64,000 nt of DNA, taken from positions 682,001 to 746,000 of the forward strand of contig OY761554.1 in assembly GCA_963664655.2 (NCBI GenBank), in the 5' to 3' direction. Made by a program: the position numbers and the translations under genes. The DNA is from Desulfospira sp963664655 (GTDB taxonomy: Bacteria > Desulfobacterota > Desulfobacteria > Desulfobacterales > Desulfobacteraceae). Every line of letters begins with the position of its first letter. Positions within the stretch are counted from its first letter, which is position 1. The notes below the pieces were generated by a model, which saw only the letters and a list, made by a program, of their open reading frames with translations, searched no databases and was not told the DNA's origin. Of this stretch, positions 33,314-41,657 are shown one piece after another.

Positions 33314-34564
33314 ATGAAAGACATTGTGATTGTTTCGGCCTGCAGAACCGCCATTGGCGCATTCGGGGGAACCTTAAGGGATTTGAACGGCGCCACCATC
33401 GGATCGGTCACCATGAAGGAGGCCATCAAGCGGGCCGGCATTGAACCTTCGATGATTGACGATGTCCGTTACGGCACCTGTGTGGAACATCATGACACCC
33501 TGAACACCACCCGGGTGGCCGCCCTCATGGCCGGGATCCCGGACACGGTGCCGGCGGTGACCGTCAACCGGGTCTGTATTTCCGGCATGGAGGCTGTCCT
33601 GTCGGGGATGGCCATGATCCAGGCCGATATGGCCGATATCATCCTGGCAGGCGGCGTGGAGCACATGTCCGGGGTGCCCTATACCGCACCCAAGGCCCGG
33701 TGGGGCTGCCGGCTTCAGGATGCCCAGTTTGTGGACGCCATGATCCATGCCCTGCACTGCGGCTCCTATATCCTGCCCCTGGACGAAAGCAGTCCCGTGG
33801 ACACCACCCAGGCCCCGGCAAGCTTCTTTGTGGGCAAACCCTATATCATGGGACATACCGCTGAGTTCATCGCCCAGCACATGGGCCTGAGCCGGGAGGA
33901 ATTGGACGAGGTGGCCCTAAGGAGCCACAACAATGCCGAACGGGCCACCAATGACGGCTCCTTTGCCGAGGAAATCGTTCCCATTTCCGTTCCCCGGCGC
34001 AAAAAAGACCCCGTCATTTTTGACAAGGACGAACATTTCAGGCCGGGCATGACCATGGAAAAACTGGCGGCCCTGCCGCCGGCCTTTGTCCCCAAAACCG
34101 GCAAGGTGACCGCCGGCAATGCCTCGGGCATCAATGACGGGTCCACGGGCATGATCATCATGTCCATGGACAAGGCCAAAGAACTGGGCCTGACCCCCAT
34201 CGCCCGGATCAAAGCCACGGGCATGGGCGCCTGCCATCCCAGTGTCATGGGGCTGTCCCCGGTGCCGGCCGTAAAAAATCTCATGGAAAGATCCGGCCTG
34301 GCCATTGACGACTTTGAACTCATTGAAGTCAACGAGGCCTTTGCGGCCCAGTATCTCGGGTGTGAAAAAGATCTGGGACTGAACCGGGAAATCACCAACG
34401 TCAACGGTTCCGGCATCGGGCTTGGCCATCCCGTGGGCTCCACCGGTGCCCGGATCATGGTCACCCTGATCCATGCCATGAAAAAACGGGGAGACACTTT
34501 AGGTCTTGCCACCCTTTGCGGCGGCGGGGGCGTGGCCATGGCCTGTGCCCTGGAAATGCTTTAG
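33314..34564 (+). CDS. Thiolase (acetyl-CoA acyltransferase)
   Basis: The ATG at 33314 (MKDIVIVSACRTAIGAFGG) gives 416 residues and matches the family N-terminus; a frame start at 33281 adds eleven residues without homology. The acylated Cys is in NRVCISGMEAVLSGM, the His in VNGSGIGLGHPVGSTGAR, and the second Cys in TLCGGGGVAMACA. It cleaves 3-ketoacyl-CoA to acetyl-CoA and a shortened acyl-CoA. It completes the operon, which lacks its own enoyl-CoA hydratase; that step may come from the crotonase at 24443 or elsewhere. The ribosome-binding site is weak. Confidence 0.93.
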   Translation: MKDIVIVSACRTAIGAFGGTLRDLNGATIGSVTMKEAIKRAGIEPSMIDDVRYGTCVEHHDTLNTTRVAALMAGIPDTVPAVTVNRVCISGMEAVLSGMAMIQADMADIILAGGVEHMSGVPYTAPKARWGCRLQDAQFVDAMIHALHCGSYILPLDESSPVDTTQAPASFFVGKPYIMGHTAEFIAQHMGLSREELDEVALRSHNNAERATNDGSFAEEIVPISVPRRKKDPVIFDKDEHFRPGMTMEKLAALPPAFVPKTGKVTAGNASGINDGSTGMIIMSMDKAKELGLTPIARIKATGMGACHPSVMGLSPVPAVKNLMERSGLAIDDFELIEVNEAFAAQYLGCEKDLGLNREITNVNGSGIGLGHPVGSTGARIMVTLIHAMKKRGDTLGLATLCGGGGVAMACALEML

Positions 34565-34570
34565 AAGGGG

Positions 34571-34645
34571 TTTAGACTGAAGGCTGAAGGGGTTTAGGGC
34601 TGTGAACCCCTTCGGCCTAATCCCCTTCAGCCGAATCTCCTAAAT
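34571..34645. repeat. Heptad hairpin of the CTGAAGG family, copy 2
   Basis: GTTTAGA CTGAAGG CTGAAGG GGTTTAG on the left pairs with CTTCGGC CTAATCC CCTTCAG CCGAATC on the right around GGGCTGTGAACCC. It follows the thiolase stop and may end the beta-oxidation transcript. Confidence 0.7.
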
Positions 34646-34660
34646 TTTGTAAAGCACAAA

Positions 34661-34716
34661 AACCTAAAAATCACTTGACTCGAAAACCTAAATATAATAA
34701 AGCTTAATAACCTAAA
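34661..34716 (+). promoter_or_regulatory. Three direct repeats with 24-bp period upstream of fic
   Basis: AACCTAAA occurs at 34661, 34685 and 34709, exactly 24 bp apart, in an AT-rich stretch ending 20 bp before the fic start. TTGACT (34675) and TATAAT (34693) lie between them but are only 12 bp apart, so the promoter boxes are uncertain. The layout suggests an operator. The N-terminal AbiEi-like domain of the Fic protein is a candidate binder. Confidence 0.6.
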
Positions 34717-34736
34717 AATCAGAGATCAGGTGAACC

Positions 34737-36269
34737 ATGCCCTTACCCCAGGAAAAACTCGCACAGTCCCTTGCTGTTCTGAAAAAGCTTCAAAACAAAG
34801 GCGCGGTTGCCATTCATACAAAAAATATGACGCGCACCCACCGGGAACGCCTCGTCAAAAACGGATTTATCAAAGAAGTGATGAAGGGGTGGTATATTCC
34901 GGGGCGGCCTGAAGACCCGGCCGGGGAAAGCACGGCCTGGTATGCCTCATTTTGGGGGTTTTGCGCTCAGTACCTTGAATCACGATTCGGTGATCAGTGG
35001 TGCCTTTCGCCTGAGCAGTCATTGAATATTCACAGCGGGAACTGGACCGTACCCGGACAACTTTTCGTCCGGACGCCTAAAGGGGGGAATAAACCCACAT
35101 CGCTTCCCTATGGAACCTCGATAATGGACGTCCGCCTGAAATTGCCGGACAAAAATGATATGGAAACCAAAGAAAACCTGCGACTGATGACCCTGTCCGC
35201 GGCGTTGGTTTCATGTGCCCCGGGCTTTTTTTTAAATTATGCGGTGGAGGCCCGGGCTTCCTTGTGCATGATTGGTGATGCTTCCCAGGTGTTGCGCAAA
35301 CTCCTTGAAGGCGGGCACAGCACCATCGCCGGAAGGCTTGCCGGTGCTTTTAGAAACATTGGGAAAACCGGCATTGCCGATGATATCCTTGAGGCCATGA
35401 GGGTGGCCGGGTATACCACTACGGAAAATGACCCCTTTGAAAAAGAGCCGGCCATACGCTTCAGTGGGCGGGAACATTCCCCATATGTCAACCGGATCCG
35501 GATGGACTGGGCCGATATGCGCGGGGTTGTCCTTGAAAATTTTTTGCCCGCCCCCCCATCGTGCCAAAAAGCTGAAACATACCTCAGGCAGGTGGATGAT
35601 ACTTATCTGAGTGATGCCTATCATTCACTTTCCATTGAGGGATATCGTGTCAGTGAACAACTGATTGAGCGGGTCCGCTCAGGAAACTGGGACCCGGACA
35701 CAAACCCTAAAGACAAAGCGTATGCAGACGCCCTGGCTGCCCGTGGTTACTGGCAGGCGTTTCAGGCGGTGAAAAAAAGCCTTAAAAAAATTCTGGATAA
35801 CAACAGCCCGGGCAAGGTGGTCCACAACGATCATGCCACATGGTATAGAGAATTGTTTGCCCCGAGTGTCAGCGCAGGTCTTCTTGCCGCCTCTGACCTT
35901 GCCGGTTACCGTGACCAGCCAGTATATATTCAGAAATCAAAGCATGTACCGCCGCGCAGCGAAGCTGTGCAGGATCTCATGCCCGCATTCTTCACGCTTT
36001 TGAAAAACGAAGAAACGCCTGCTGTAAGAGCGGTTCTGGGCCATTTTTTCTTTGTCTATATCCATCCCTATACCGATGGGAACGGCCGCATGGGAAGGTT
36101 TCTCATGAATGTTATGCTGGCCGGGGGCGGCTATCCCTGGACGGTTATTCCCCTTGAAACCCGCAGGGAGTACATGGCCGCCTTAGAACAGGCCAGCGTA
36201 AAAAAGAATATAAAACCCTTTACCGAATTTTTAGCCGGCCTCATTCGAAAAAGCAAATCCCTGCATTGA
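34737..36269 (+). CDS. Fic protein with N-terminal AbiEi-like winged-helix domain
   Basis: The 510-residue protein has two halves. The N-terminal 200 residues start LKKLQNKGAVAIHTKNMTRT and contain RLVKNGFIKEVMKGWYIPG, like the winged-helix and following domain of AbiEi-type antitoxins. The C-terminal half is a Fic domain with the full catalytic motif HPYTDGNGRMGR near residue 440 and an upstream SLSIEG that fits the (S/T)xxxE(G/N) inhibitory helix. Fic enzymes transfer AMP or related groups to proteins. All catalytic residues are present. The gene heads a toxin-type island and is preceded by three 24-bp-spaced repeats; its stop overlaps the -35 box of the next promoter. Confidence 0.85.
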   Translation: MPLPQEKLAQSLAVLKKLQNKGAVAIHTKNMTRTHRERLVKNGFIKEVMKGWYIPGRPEDPAGESTAWYASFWGFCAQYLESRFGDQWCLSPEQSLNIHSGNWTVPGQLFVRTPKGGNKPTSLPYGTSIMDVRLKLPDKNDMETKENLRLMTLSAALVSCAPGFFLNYAVEARASLCMIGDASQVLRKLLEGGHSTIAGRLAGAFRNIGKTGIADDILEAMRVAGYTTTENDPFEKEPAIRFSGREHSPYVNRIRMDWADMRGVVLENFLPAPPSCQKAETYLRQVDDTYLSDAYHSLSIEGYRVSEQLIERVRSGNWDPDTNPKDKAYADALAARGYWQAFQAVKKSLKKILDNNSPGKVVHNDHATWYRELFAPSVSAGLLAASDLAGYRDQPVYIQKSKHVPPRSEAVQDLMPAFFTLLKNEETPAVRAVLGHFFFVYIHPYTDGNGRMGRFLMNVMLAGGGYPWTVIPLETRREYMAALEQASVKKNIKPFTEFLAGLIRKSKSLH

Positions 36270-36324
36270 CTCTCAGCATATCAGCCCCTATAATAGGCCT
36301 GTGAATAAGGGTCCAGCATAGGGG
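36266..36324 (+). promoter_or_regulatory. Sigma-70 promoter and operator of the mazEF-like pair
   Basis: TTGACT (36266-36271) and TATAAT (36289-36294) are 17 bp apart, a near-ideal promoter. CCCCTAT (36285-36291) overlaps the -10 box and is repeated inverted as ATAGGGG at 36318-36324, which suits repression by the toxin-antitoxin complex. Confidence 0.65.
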
Positions 36325-36340
36325 TCTGAAAGGGGGGCAA

Positions 36341-36574
36341 ATGTTACAGGCGAAATTCAGTGTTGAGGAAGCTCAAGTTCAGTTTTTGAATGAGTTCAAG
36401 GCCTATGGATTTAAGGACAAAAGCGCCATGCTTCGTGAGGCCATAGAGCTTTTCAAAAAGGAAATGGAACTTGAACGCCTTAGAAAATCTGCTGAGTTGT
36501 ATTCTGAAATCTATTCTGAGGATGATGATTTAAAAGACCTGACAGAAACGGCATTGAACGGATGGCCGGAATAA
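36341..36574 (+). CDS. Antitoxin of a MazF-type pair
   Basis: The 77-residue protein has a short N-terminal strand (QAKFSVEEAQVQFLNEFKAY), then KDKSAMLREAIELFKKEMELE, a ribbon-helix-helix-like pattern, and an acidic tail (SEIYSEDDDLKDL) of the kind that blocks toxin active sites. AAAGGGGGGCAA precedes the ATG. It overlaps the MazF-like gene by 13 bp. The ribbon-helix-helix assignment is by pattern; the pairing with MazF makes the antitoxin call reasonably firm. Confidence 0.78.
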   Translation: MLQAKFSVEEAQVQFLNEFKAYGFKDKSAMLREAIELFKKEMELERLRKSAELYSEIYSEDDDLKDLTETALNGWPE

Positions 36575-36930
36575 TGGTGCTCAAAAGAGGCATGATTATT
36601 GACGTCAACCTTGATCCCACAAAAGGTTCGGAAACCGGAAAAATCAGGCCGTGTGTGGTGGTGACCAACGATATTTATAATGCAAGGGTTCCGGTTGTCC
36701 AGGTTGTTCCGGTGACCGAATGGAGCGCGAAAAAAGCCCGGGTCACAACCAATGTTGAAATCTATCCCTCATCCGATAATGGCCTGTCTAAAAAATCCAT
36801 AGCCGATTGCCTTCAGACACGTCCAATAGATCATCGCCATCGACTGGTCAAAATCAGGGGGAAACTGTCAAAGGACAAAGTCCAGGAAATTAACCAGGCG
36901 TTAAGGGTTGTATTTGAACTGAACACATAG
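36562..36930 (+). CDS. MazF/PemK-family endoribonuclease toxin
   Basis: The 122-residue protein has the PemK/MazF fold. GMIIDVNLDPTKGSETGKIRP carries the conserved basic and polar residues near the active site, then CVVVTNDIYNARVPVVQVVPVT and CLQTRPIDHRHRL with the usual Q.R..D pattern. These toxins cut mRNA at short sequences. The second ATG at 36574 (MVLKRG) is an equally good start, coupling it to the antitoxin stop. No damage is visible. Confidence 0.88.
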   Translation: MAGIMVLKRGMIIDVNLDPTKGSETGKIRPCVVVTNDIYNARVPVVQVVPVTEWSAKKARVTTNVEIYPSSDNGLSKKSIADCLQTRPIDHRHRLVKIRGKLSKDKVQEINQALRVVFELNT

Positions 36931-36961
36931 CCCTGAACCGTCCCCGGAATTCGGGTTCAGA

Positions 36962-38278
36962 TCAGCCGCCGTTTACAGGATTGCCTTGATTCAGATAATT
37001 TTTAAACCCATTTGAAATCCTGGGGTCAAGGGCAAGGGCTTCCCAGAAATCAAAGGCCATTTTCTGAACCTTATCCATTTGGCCGGTTGTTAAGTCTTCG
37101 TTAAAATCCTTGATGCATTGGAACTCAAACGGCAGGATTTCCCCCCCTTGAGGGGCAAACCCCATGGAACACATATCGTATATTGGCAGTAACCTGAAAG
37201 AATCCTGTTCCATGGCAAAACTCAGATTCCCCAGGTGCATGTCCGAATTATGGATAAGCTTGCCGAAACAGGAAAGTTCTTTGACGATCTCCATGTCCTG
37301 CCGGTTCACCAGTCCCTGATTGAAAAGCTCGCGTACCACCCTGGCCCAATCATTTCCGATTCCTGAAAATTCCCTGTCCAGAACGTCCAGGCTGAGCATG
37401 GAGGACCGGCCAAATTCCCCGTGCCGGTCAAATCGCCGGGATTGTAGAAACAACCGGCCTTCCATTTCCATGAGCTGTAAATCAGGAGCCGGGTAACCGT
37501 TTTTGGAAAGAACGTCACAGGCATAATATTCGGTTATCAGAATATCTTTCCATCTTTGGGCGATCTCGTTCTCCCCCTGGGAGGAAAACTTAACGATAAC
37601 ATGGGAAAATGATTCTTTGTTAAAGACTGCGAATTTGGGCTGTTCCCCGCCGGCGGAAGATCCCGGGTGTTCCCCTTTCAGGACTTTTTCGGCCCATTGG
37701 GGGTATTGGGACAGCGAAACAGGGACAGGAGGTTGCCTCGGGCTTGAAAACAGCTGTTCCCCTAATATGATATTGCCCGGTGTGTCCTCTCCGTTGAAAA
37801 TCAGATACCGGCCGATATGATTCGTGTTCCACTTTTGAGGGTCCGGCGGAAACTCAGGATTATACGCACAGATTGTTTTGGCTATTTGCCGGCCAAGAAA
37901 CCCCTGGGGCTTTAAATCAAAAAGGAAATAAGGGAAGTCTTCGTAGAGCCCGAGGCGGTTTTCCCCTGACAATGCCAAAGGGAAATCCGGGGGATGGCCG
38001 GGTTCCACATAAAAATAACCGCAGCTCAAAGGCCGGACATAAGCAATCCGCCGGTACGCCCCATTTTCATCTATGACACTCAAAGGGATTTTATCATTCA
38101 CCCCAAAGGCGTTGCATGTGGCGGCATATTTAACGGTCCGGCCTTCCTGCACAGAGATAATCGAATCTCCGAGTTGCTGAAGTGCCCTGGAAATAGAGCT
38201 TTGGCTTAACCCAACAGCCCGTTGGAGTTCTTTTGATGAACAAGGGCCTCTGGTTAAGTAATCGGTAATTGATGTCAT
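36962..38278 (-). CDS. HipA-family kinase-like protein (YjjJ type)
   Basis: The 438-residue protein starts with a winged-helix domain (CSSKELQRAVGLSQSSISRAL) and continues as a HipA-like kinase. It has SAGGEQPKFAVF as the P-loop-like segment, VIVKFSSQGENEIAQRW for the ATP lysine region, RFDRHGEFGRSSMLSLD, and the catalytic LIHNSDMHLGNLSF and LLPIYDMCSMGF. The fused DNA-binding domain and the lack of a separate HipB gene fit the YjjJ subgroup. HipA kinases phosphorylate glutamyl-tRNA synthetase, but the YjjJ target is not established. It is convergent with mazEF. Confidence 0.87.
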   Translation of the reverse strand: MTSITDYLTRGPCSSKELQRAVGLSQSSISRALQQLGDSIISVQEGRTVKYAATCNAFGVNDKIPLSVIDENGAYRRIAYVRPLSCGYFYVEPGHPPDFPLALSGENRLGLYEDFPYFLFDLKPQGFLGRQIAKTICAYNPEFPPDPQKWNTNHIGRYLIFNGEDTPGNIILGEQLFSSPRQPPVPVSLSQYPQWAEKVLKGEHPGSSAGGEQPKFAVFNKESFSHVIVKFSSQGENEIAQRWKDILITEYYACDVLSKNGYPAPDLQLMEMEGRLFLQSRRFDRHGEFGRSSMLSLDVLDREFSGIGNDWARVVRELFNQGLVNRQDMEIVKELSCFGKLIHNSDMHLGNLSFAMEQDSFRLLPIYDMCSMGFAPQGGEILPFEFQCIKDFNEDLTTGQMDKVQKMAFDFWEALALDPRISNGFKNYLNQGNPVNGG

Positions 38279-38440
38279 GGGGTGTATAATAATTAATGGT
38301 TAATAATATGAATAGCTTTTATCATAAATAATATTTTGATAATTGTAAATATATTTAATCACTTATTGATTATTAGGACTTGATTTAAGAATCATATTAT
38401 GAATAACTTTAAATTGAGGATGCCAAGACCCAGCGGTATT
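38279..38440. other. AT-rich spacer upstream of the HipA-like gene
   Basis: This stretch is far richer in A and T than its surroundings, with many TTAAT, ATAAT and TATTTT runs, and presumably carries the minus-strand promoter of the HipA-like gene. I cannot fix a single -35/-10 pair. It ends at repeat copy B. Confidence 0.4.
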
Positions 38441-38555
38441 TTTATATGAAAGTCTCACTATCAAGCCGAAAAGACTTTCATTTTTCGTTGTGGGCGGTTC
38501 TTGGTTGGATAATCCAAGCCGTCCCGGTTTCTGCCCTTTAGGGTATGACGGTTAT
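38441..38555 (+). repeat. Small dispersed repeat, copy B (fullest copy)
   Basis: It begins TTTATATGAAAGTCTCAC and ends TATGACGGTTAT. Hairpin 1 is ATGAAAGTCT...AGACTTTCAT; hairpin 2 is GGGCGGttCTTGG...CCAAGCCGTCC; and CCCTttAGGG lies near the right end. It is intergenic and shares most of its bases with copies A and C. Confidence 0.8.
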
Positions 38556-38596
38556 AAAGACGCCCCTTTTTCCCGGGTGAATGGTCTGTTTAAAAC

Positions 38597-38650
38597 AAAA
38601 CAACAGCGCTTCTCTTCACGGCAATGAAAAGAAGCGCTGTTGTTGTTTTC
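38597..38650. terminator. Bidirectional terminator after dctP-2
   Basis: ACAACAGCGCTTCT (600-613 of the 38 kb) pairs with AGAAGCGCTGTTGT (38630-38643), flanked by an A-run on the left and Ts on the right, so it can end transcription from either side. It lies 33 bp after the minus-strand dctP stop. Confidence 0.75.
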
Positions 38651-38682
38651 AGGCGGTCGATGGAGAAAAAAGCCCGGCTTTT

Positions 38683-39729
38683 TTATTTGGCGTATTTGGT
38701 TACCAACTCTTTGTATTTGTCATAAATGACCTGTCCGTCATATCCTTTAGCGGTCATGTCCTTAATCCAGTTTTGTGCTTCCTGGTCTGCATTTGCCTGC
38801 CACCTGGCCTGTTCGGCATCTGACAGGGTATTAATCTTGCCTTTAAAGGATGACTCCATAAATTTTCTGGTGTCATTATCCCAGAATTGGGCAAACTCCC
38901 GGGCACCGTTAAAACCGCTTTCTTTATCAAATGCGGCTTTGACATCTTCCGGCAGAGATGCCCATTTTTCTTTGTTCATGGCAAACCAGGATACCCCTGT
39001 TGCCAGACCGCAGTCCAGAACGTGGTCAAGCTGCTCATAAAGCTTGAAACTGACCAGCCCGGTCCAGTCAAATGCAACGCCGTCAATGACCCGGCGCTCC
39101 AGGGAGGTGTAAAGTTCCGGCGTGACAATGTTCATGGGTGATGCACCGGCATGAACCATATAGCTGGTGGGAGGACCGCCGGGAACCCTGAGCTTGAGCC
39201 CTTTTAAATCATCAAAACTGGTGATTTGTGTTTTTTTGGTACCAATGGGATACGCCGACAGTGCATGGATGAATATGAGATGTATCTTTTCATATTCGGG
39301 CTTGAGCAGATCGGTATTTTCATACATGTCCATCAATACCGTTGTGCCGTGTTCGCAGTTCTTAAGGCCGAGCATGGGCAGGGAAAGCCCCTCACTGACA
39401 GGGAAAACCCCGGCCATGAATCCGGTAAATCCCCAGGCAATGTCGCAGACCCCGTTCTCTACCATGTCATAGGCATCTTTCGGGGAACCAAGGGTTGCCG
39501 AAGGATAGATGGTGATTTTGACTTTTCCGGCGGCATTCTGTTCAACCTTTTTGACCCAGCGGTCGATATCCCTTGCCACCGTTGCGGTCAGGGGATCGTG
39601 ATGATGCAGTTTAAATTTCACCGCCTTGTCGGAAGCCTGACAGTCGGTACTGTTTCCCGCAAGGAATACGGGCGTTGCCAGGAATCCGGCGAGAAGCAGA
39701 TGGGCCACCATACGGTTTATACTGTTCAT
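38683..39729 (-). CDS. dctP: TRAP transporter substrate-binding protein (second system)
   Basis: The 348-residue protein has a signal peptide (MVAHLLLAGFLATPVFLAG) without a lipobox and the DctP fold: VKFKLHHHDPLTATVARDID, YPSATLGSPKDAYDMVENG, the ligand-arginine segment GLKLRVPGGPPTSYMVHAG, and VTPELYTSLERRVIDGVAFDW. It is the last gene of a dctM-dctQ-dctP operon, an order opposite to the first TRAP operon in this window. The two receptors share overall form but differ much in sequence, so they probably carry different acids. Confidence 0.92.
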   Translation of the reverse strand: MNSINRMVAHLLLAGFLATPVFLAGNSTDCQASDKAVKFKLHHHDPLTATVARDIDRWVKKVEQNAAGKVKITIYPSATLGSPKDAYDMVENGVCDIAWGFTGFMAGVFPVSEGLSLPMLGLKNCEHGTTVLMDMYENTDLLKPEYEKIHLIFIHALSAYPIGTKKTQITSFDDLKGLKLRVPGGPPTSYMVHAGASPMNIVTPELYTSLERRVIDGVAFDWTGLVSFKLYEQLDHVLDCGLATGVSWFAMNKEKWASLPEDVKAAFDKESGFNGAREFAQFWDNDTRKFMESSFKGKINTLSDAEQARWQANADQEAQNWIKDMTAKGYDGQVIYDKYKELVTKYAK

Positions 39730-39750
39730 ATTTTTCTCTCCTTTTGGTTT

Positions 39751-40272
39751 TTAGGCATTATCGCCATTATCGAAACCCCAATCACCTTTGCCGAATAAAT
39801 CCGCAACAGCGGTGATCAGGTCCAGCAGCATGCACAGTCCAAGAAAAAAAACGCCGAGTGAAACAATGGCCAGAAACGGATAAAGCGGTATCAGCAATGT
39901 TGATGTGGTCGATTGTTTTGTAAACTCCTTTATAATCTGCAGGGCGCTTGCATAGGAGGCGAGCCCCATCATTGTTACGCCGATACAGGACGTAATGACT
40001 TTCAGAAGATCACGCACCTTTTCCGGTACAGCAGTGGTCACCACATCGACACAGATATGCCCTTTTTCTATCTGGGTGTATCCAAAAGCAAAGAAGACGA
40101 TGATAATCATCATTTGTTCAATAATTTCAAAAGAACCGATAATGGGTTTGTTTAGAGTCAGGCGCAGCGCGATATCCGCAAGCATCAGCAGCATCATCAA
40201 AAAAATGGCAGCAGAACTGACCATCACCATTATTTTGCTGATTTTTTGAGTCATTGCATAAAACGGCTTCAT
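39751..40272 (-). CDS. dctQ: TRAP transporter small permease (second system)
   Basis: The 173-residue protein has four predicted helices, LMLADIALRLTLNKPIIGSF near helix two, and the loop GYTQIEKGHICVDVVTTAVP typical of DctQ. It lies between dctM and dctP with short spacers (31 and 21 bp). Confidence 0.88.
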   Translation of the reverse strand: MKPFYAMTQKISKIMVMVSSAAIFLMMLLMLADIALRLTLNKPIIGSFEIIEQMMIIIVFFAFGYTQIEKGHICVDVVTTAVPEKVRDLLKVITSCIGVTMMGLASYASALQIIKEFTKQSTTSTLLIPLYPFLAIVSLGVFFLGLCMLLDLITAVADLFGKGDWGFDNGDNA

Positions 40273-40303
40273 TTTGCCCCCTTCATCAGGTTATGAAAAT
40301 TAA

Positions 40304-41614
40304 TTATTGCTGATACAGAAGATCAGGTAAAAACATAGGAATCTGCGGGAAAGCGATCATGATAATAATGGCCGCAATCAGCGCCATGACATGGGGGATA
40401 ACGCCTTTAAAAATCTTGGACGTCGGTATGGAACGGCCCACGATGCCTTTGATTACAAAAATATTCATCCCAACCGGAGGGGATATCTGCCCCATTTCCT
40501 GCATGAGCACCATGAGAACGCCGAACCAGATGGGATTGAACTCCAGAACATGGATAACGGGCAAAAAGATGGGAACGGTCAGCATGATCATGGATAACGA
40601 ATCCATCAGCATGCCCATGAACACATAAAGGATCAGGATCGTTGCCAGAATCAGGTAGCGGTTGACATTCATATCCGAGATGGCGGCCGCAAGTGTCATG
40701 GGGATCTGGGTGGTGGCCAGGAAGTACCCAAAGGTATTGGCGCCAATGATGATCAAAAAGATCATGGCCGTTGTTTTGGCCGTGTCTGTCAGGGATTTGG
40801 TGATATTCTCAAGGGTTGCAGACCGTCTCCAGATCATATACAGCAATGAGCAGAAGGCACCGACGGCAGACCCCTCATTGGCCGTAAAAATGCCTAAAAA
40901 AATGCCGCCAATGACAACAAGGAACAGAACAAAAACAGGAATGATGCTGATGACGGATTTGCAGATTTCCAGAAACGGAAACGGCTCGCTTTTAGGACCA
41001 AGCTTGGGATTATAACTACACTGGATAATGATAACGGCCATATAGCACAGACAAAGCACGATCCCCGGCAGGATGCCCGCAGCGAACAATTTGCCGATTG
41101 ACTGCTCGGCGATGACCCCATAGACGATAAACCCCACACTTGGCGGAATGAGGATGCCCAGGGTGCCGCCGGCCACAACGGCACCGGTGGATATGCCGGG
41201 GTCATAGCCATACCGTTTCATTTCAGGAAGTGCTACGGAGCCAAATGTGGCCGCCGTTGCCGTGCTGGAGCCGCATATGGCCGAAAAAAAAGCACACGCG
41301 CCCACAGTGGCGACCCCAAGCCCTCCGGGGAGGCGTCCGAGCAGCTTATAACAAGCACTATAGAGCTGCTTGCTCAGGCCGGAGTAAAAAGCGAACTGGC
41401 CCATCAGCACAAAAAGAGGAATAACCGTTAACGTGTAATTGGTACCGGTGCTGTAGAAAACGGTTTTCAACACCCCCATGGCGCCCTTGAAGCTGACTAC
41501 GGCGGCAAACCCGAAAAATCCGACAACCAGCATGGACATGCCGACTTCAGTTCCAATGAACAGTAAAATGATCAGGCAGATGATACCGATAACCCCGATG
41601 AGAATTGGATCCAT
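40304..41614 (-). CDS. dctM: TRAP transporter large permease (second system)
   Basis: The 436-residue membrane protein has the DctM landmarks TLTVIPLFVLMGQFAFYSG, FFSAICGSSTATAATFGSV, GTLGILIPPSVGFIVYGVI and QEMGQISPPVGMNIFVI. It is the first gene of its operon, 44 bp downstream of a sigma-54-type promoter, with AGGGGGTG before the ATG. It shares many segments with the DctM at 14494, so the two operons are probably old paralogues with rearranged gene order. Confidence 0.92.
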   Translation of the reverse strand: MDPILIGVIGIICLIILLFIGTEVGMSMLVVGFFGFAAVVSFKGAMGVLKTVFYSTGTNYTLTVIPLFVLMGQFAFYSGLSKQLYSACYKLLGRLPGGLGVATVGACAFFSAICGSSTATAATFGSVALPEMKRYGYDPGISTGAVVAGGTLGILIPPSVGFIVYGVIAEQSIGKLFAAGILPGIVLCLCYMAVIIIQCSYNPKLGPKSEPFPFLEICKSVISIIPVFVLFLVVIGGIFLGIFTANEGSAVGAFCSLLYMIWRRSATLENITKSLTDTAKTTAMIFLIIIGANTFGYFLATTQIPMTLAAAISDMNVNRYLILATILILYVFMGMLMDSLSMIMLTVPIFLPVIHVLEFNPIWFGVLMVLMQEMGQISPPVGMNIFVIKGIVGRSIPTSKIFKGVIPHVMALIAAIIIMIAFPQIPMFLPDLLYQQ

Positions 41615-41657
41615 TCACACCCCCTTTGATATTCAAGATGGCACTGCTTTTTGCAAA

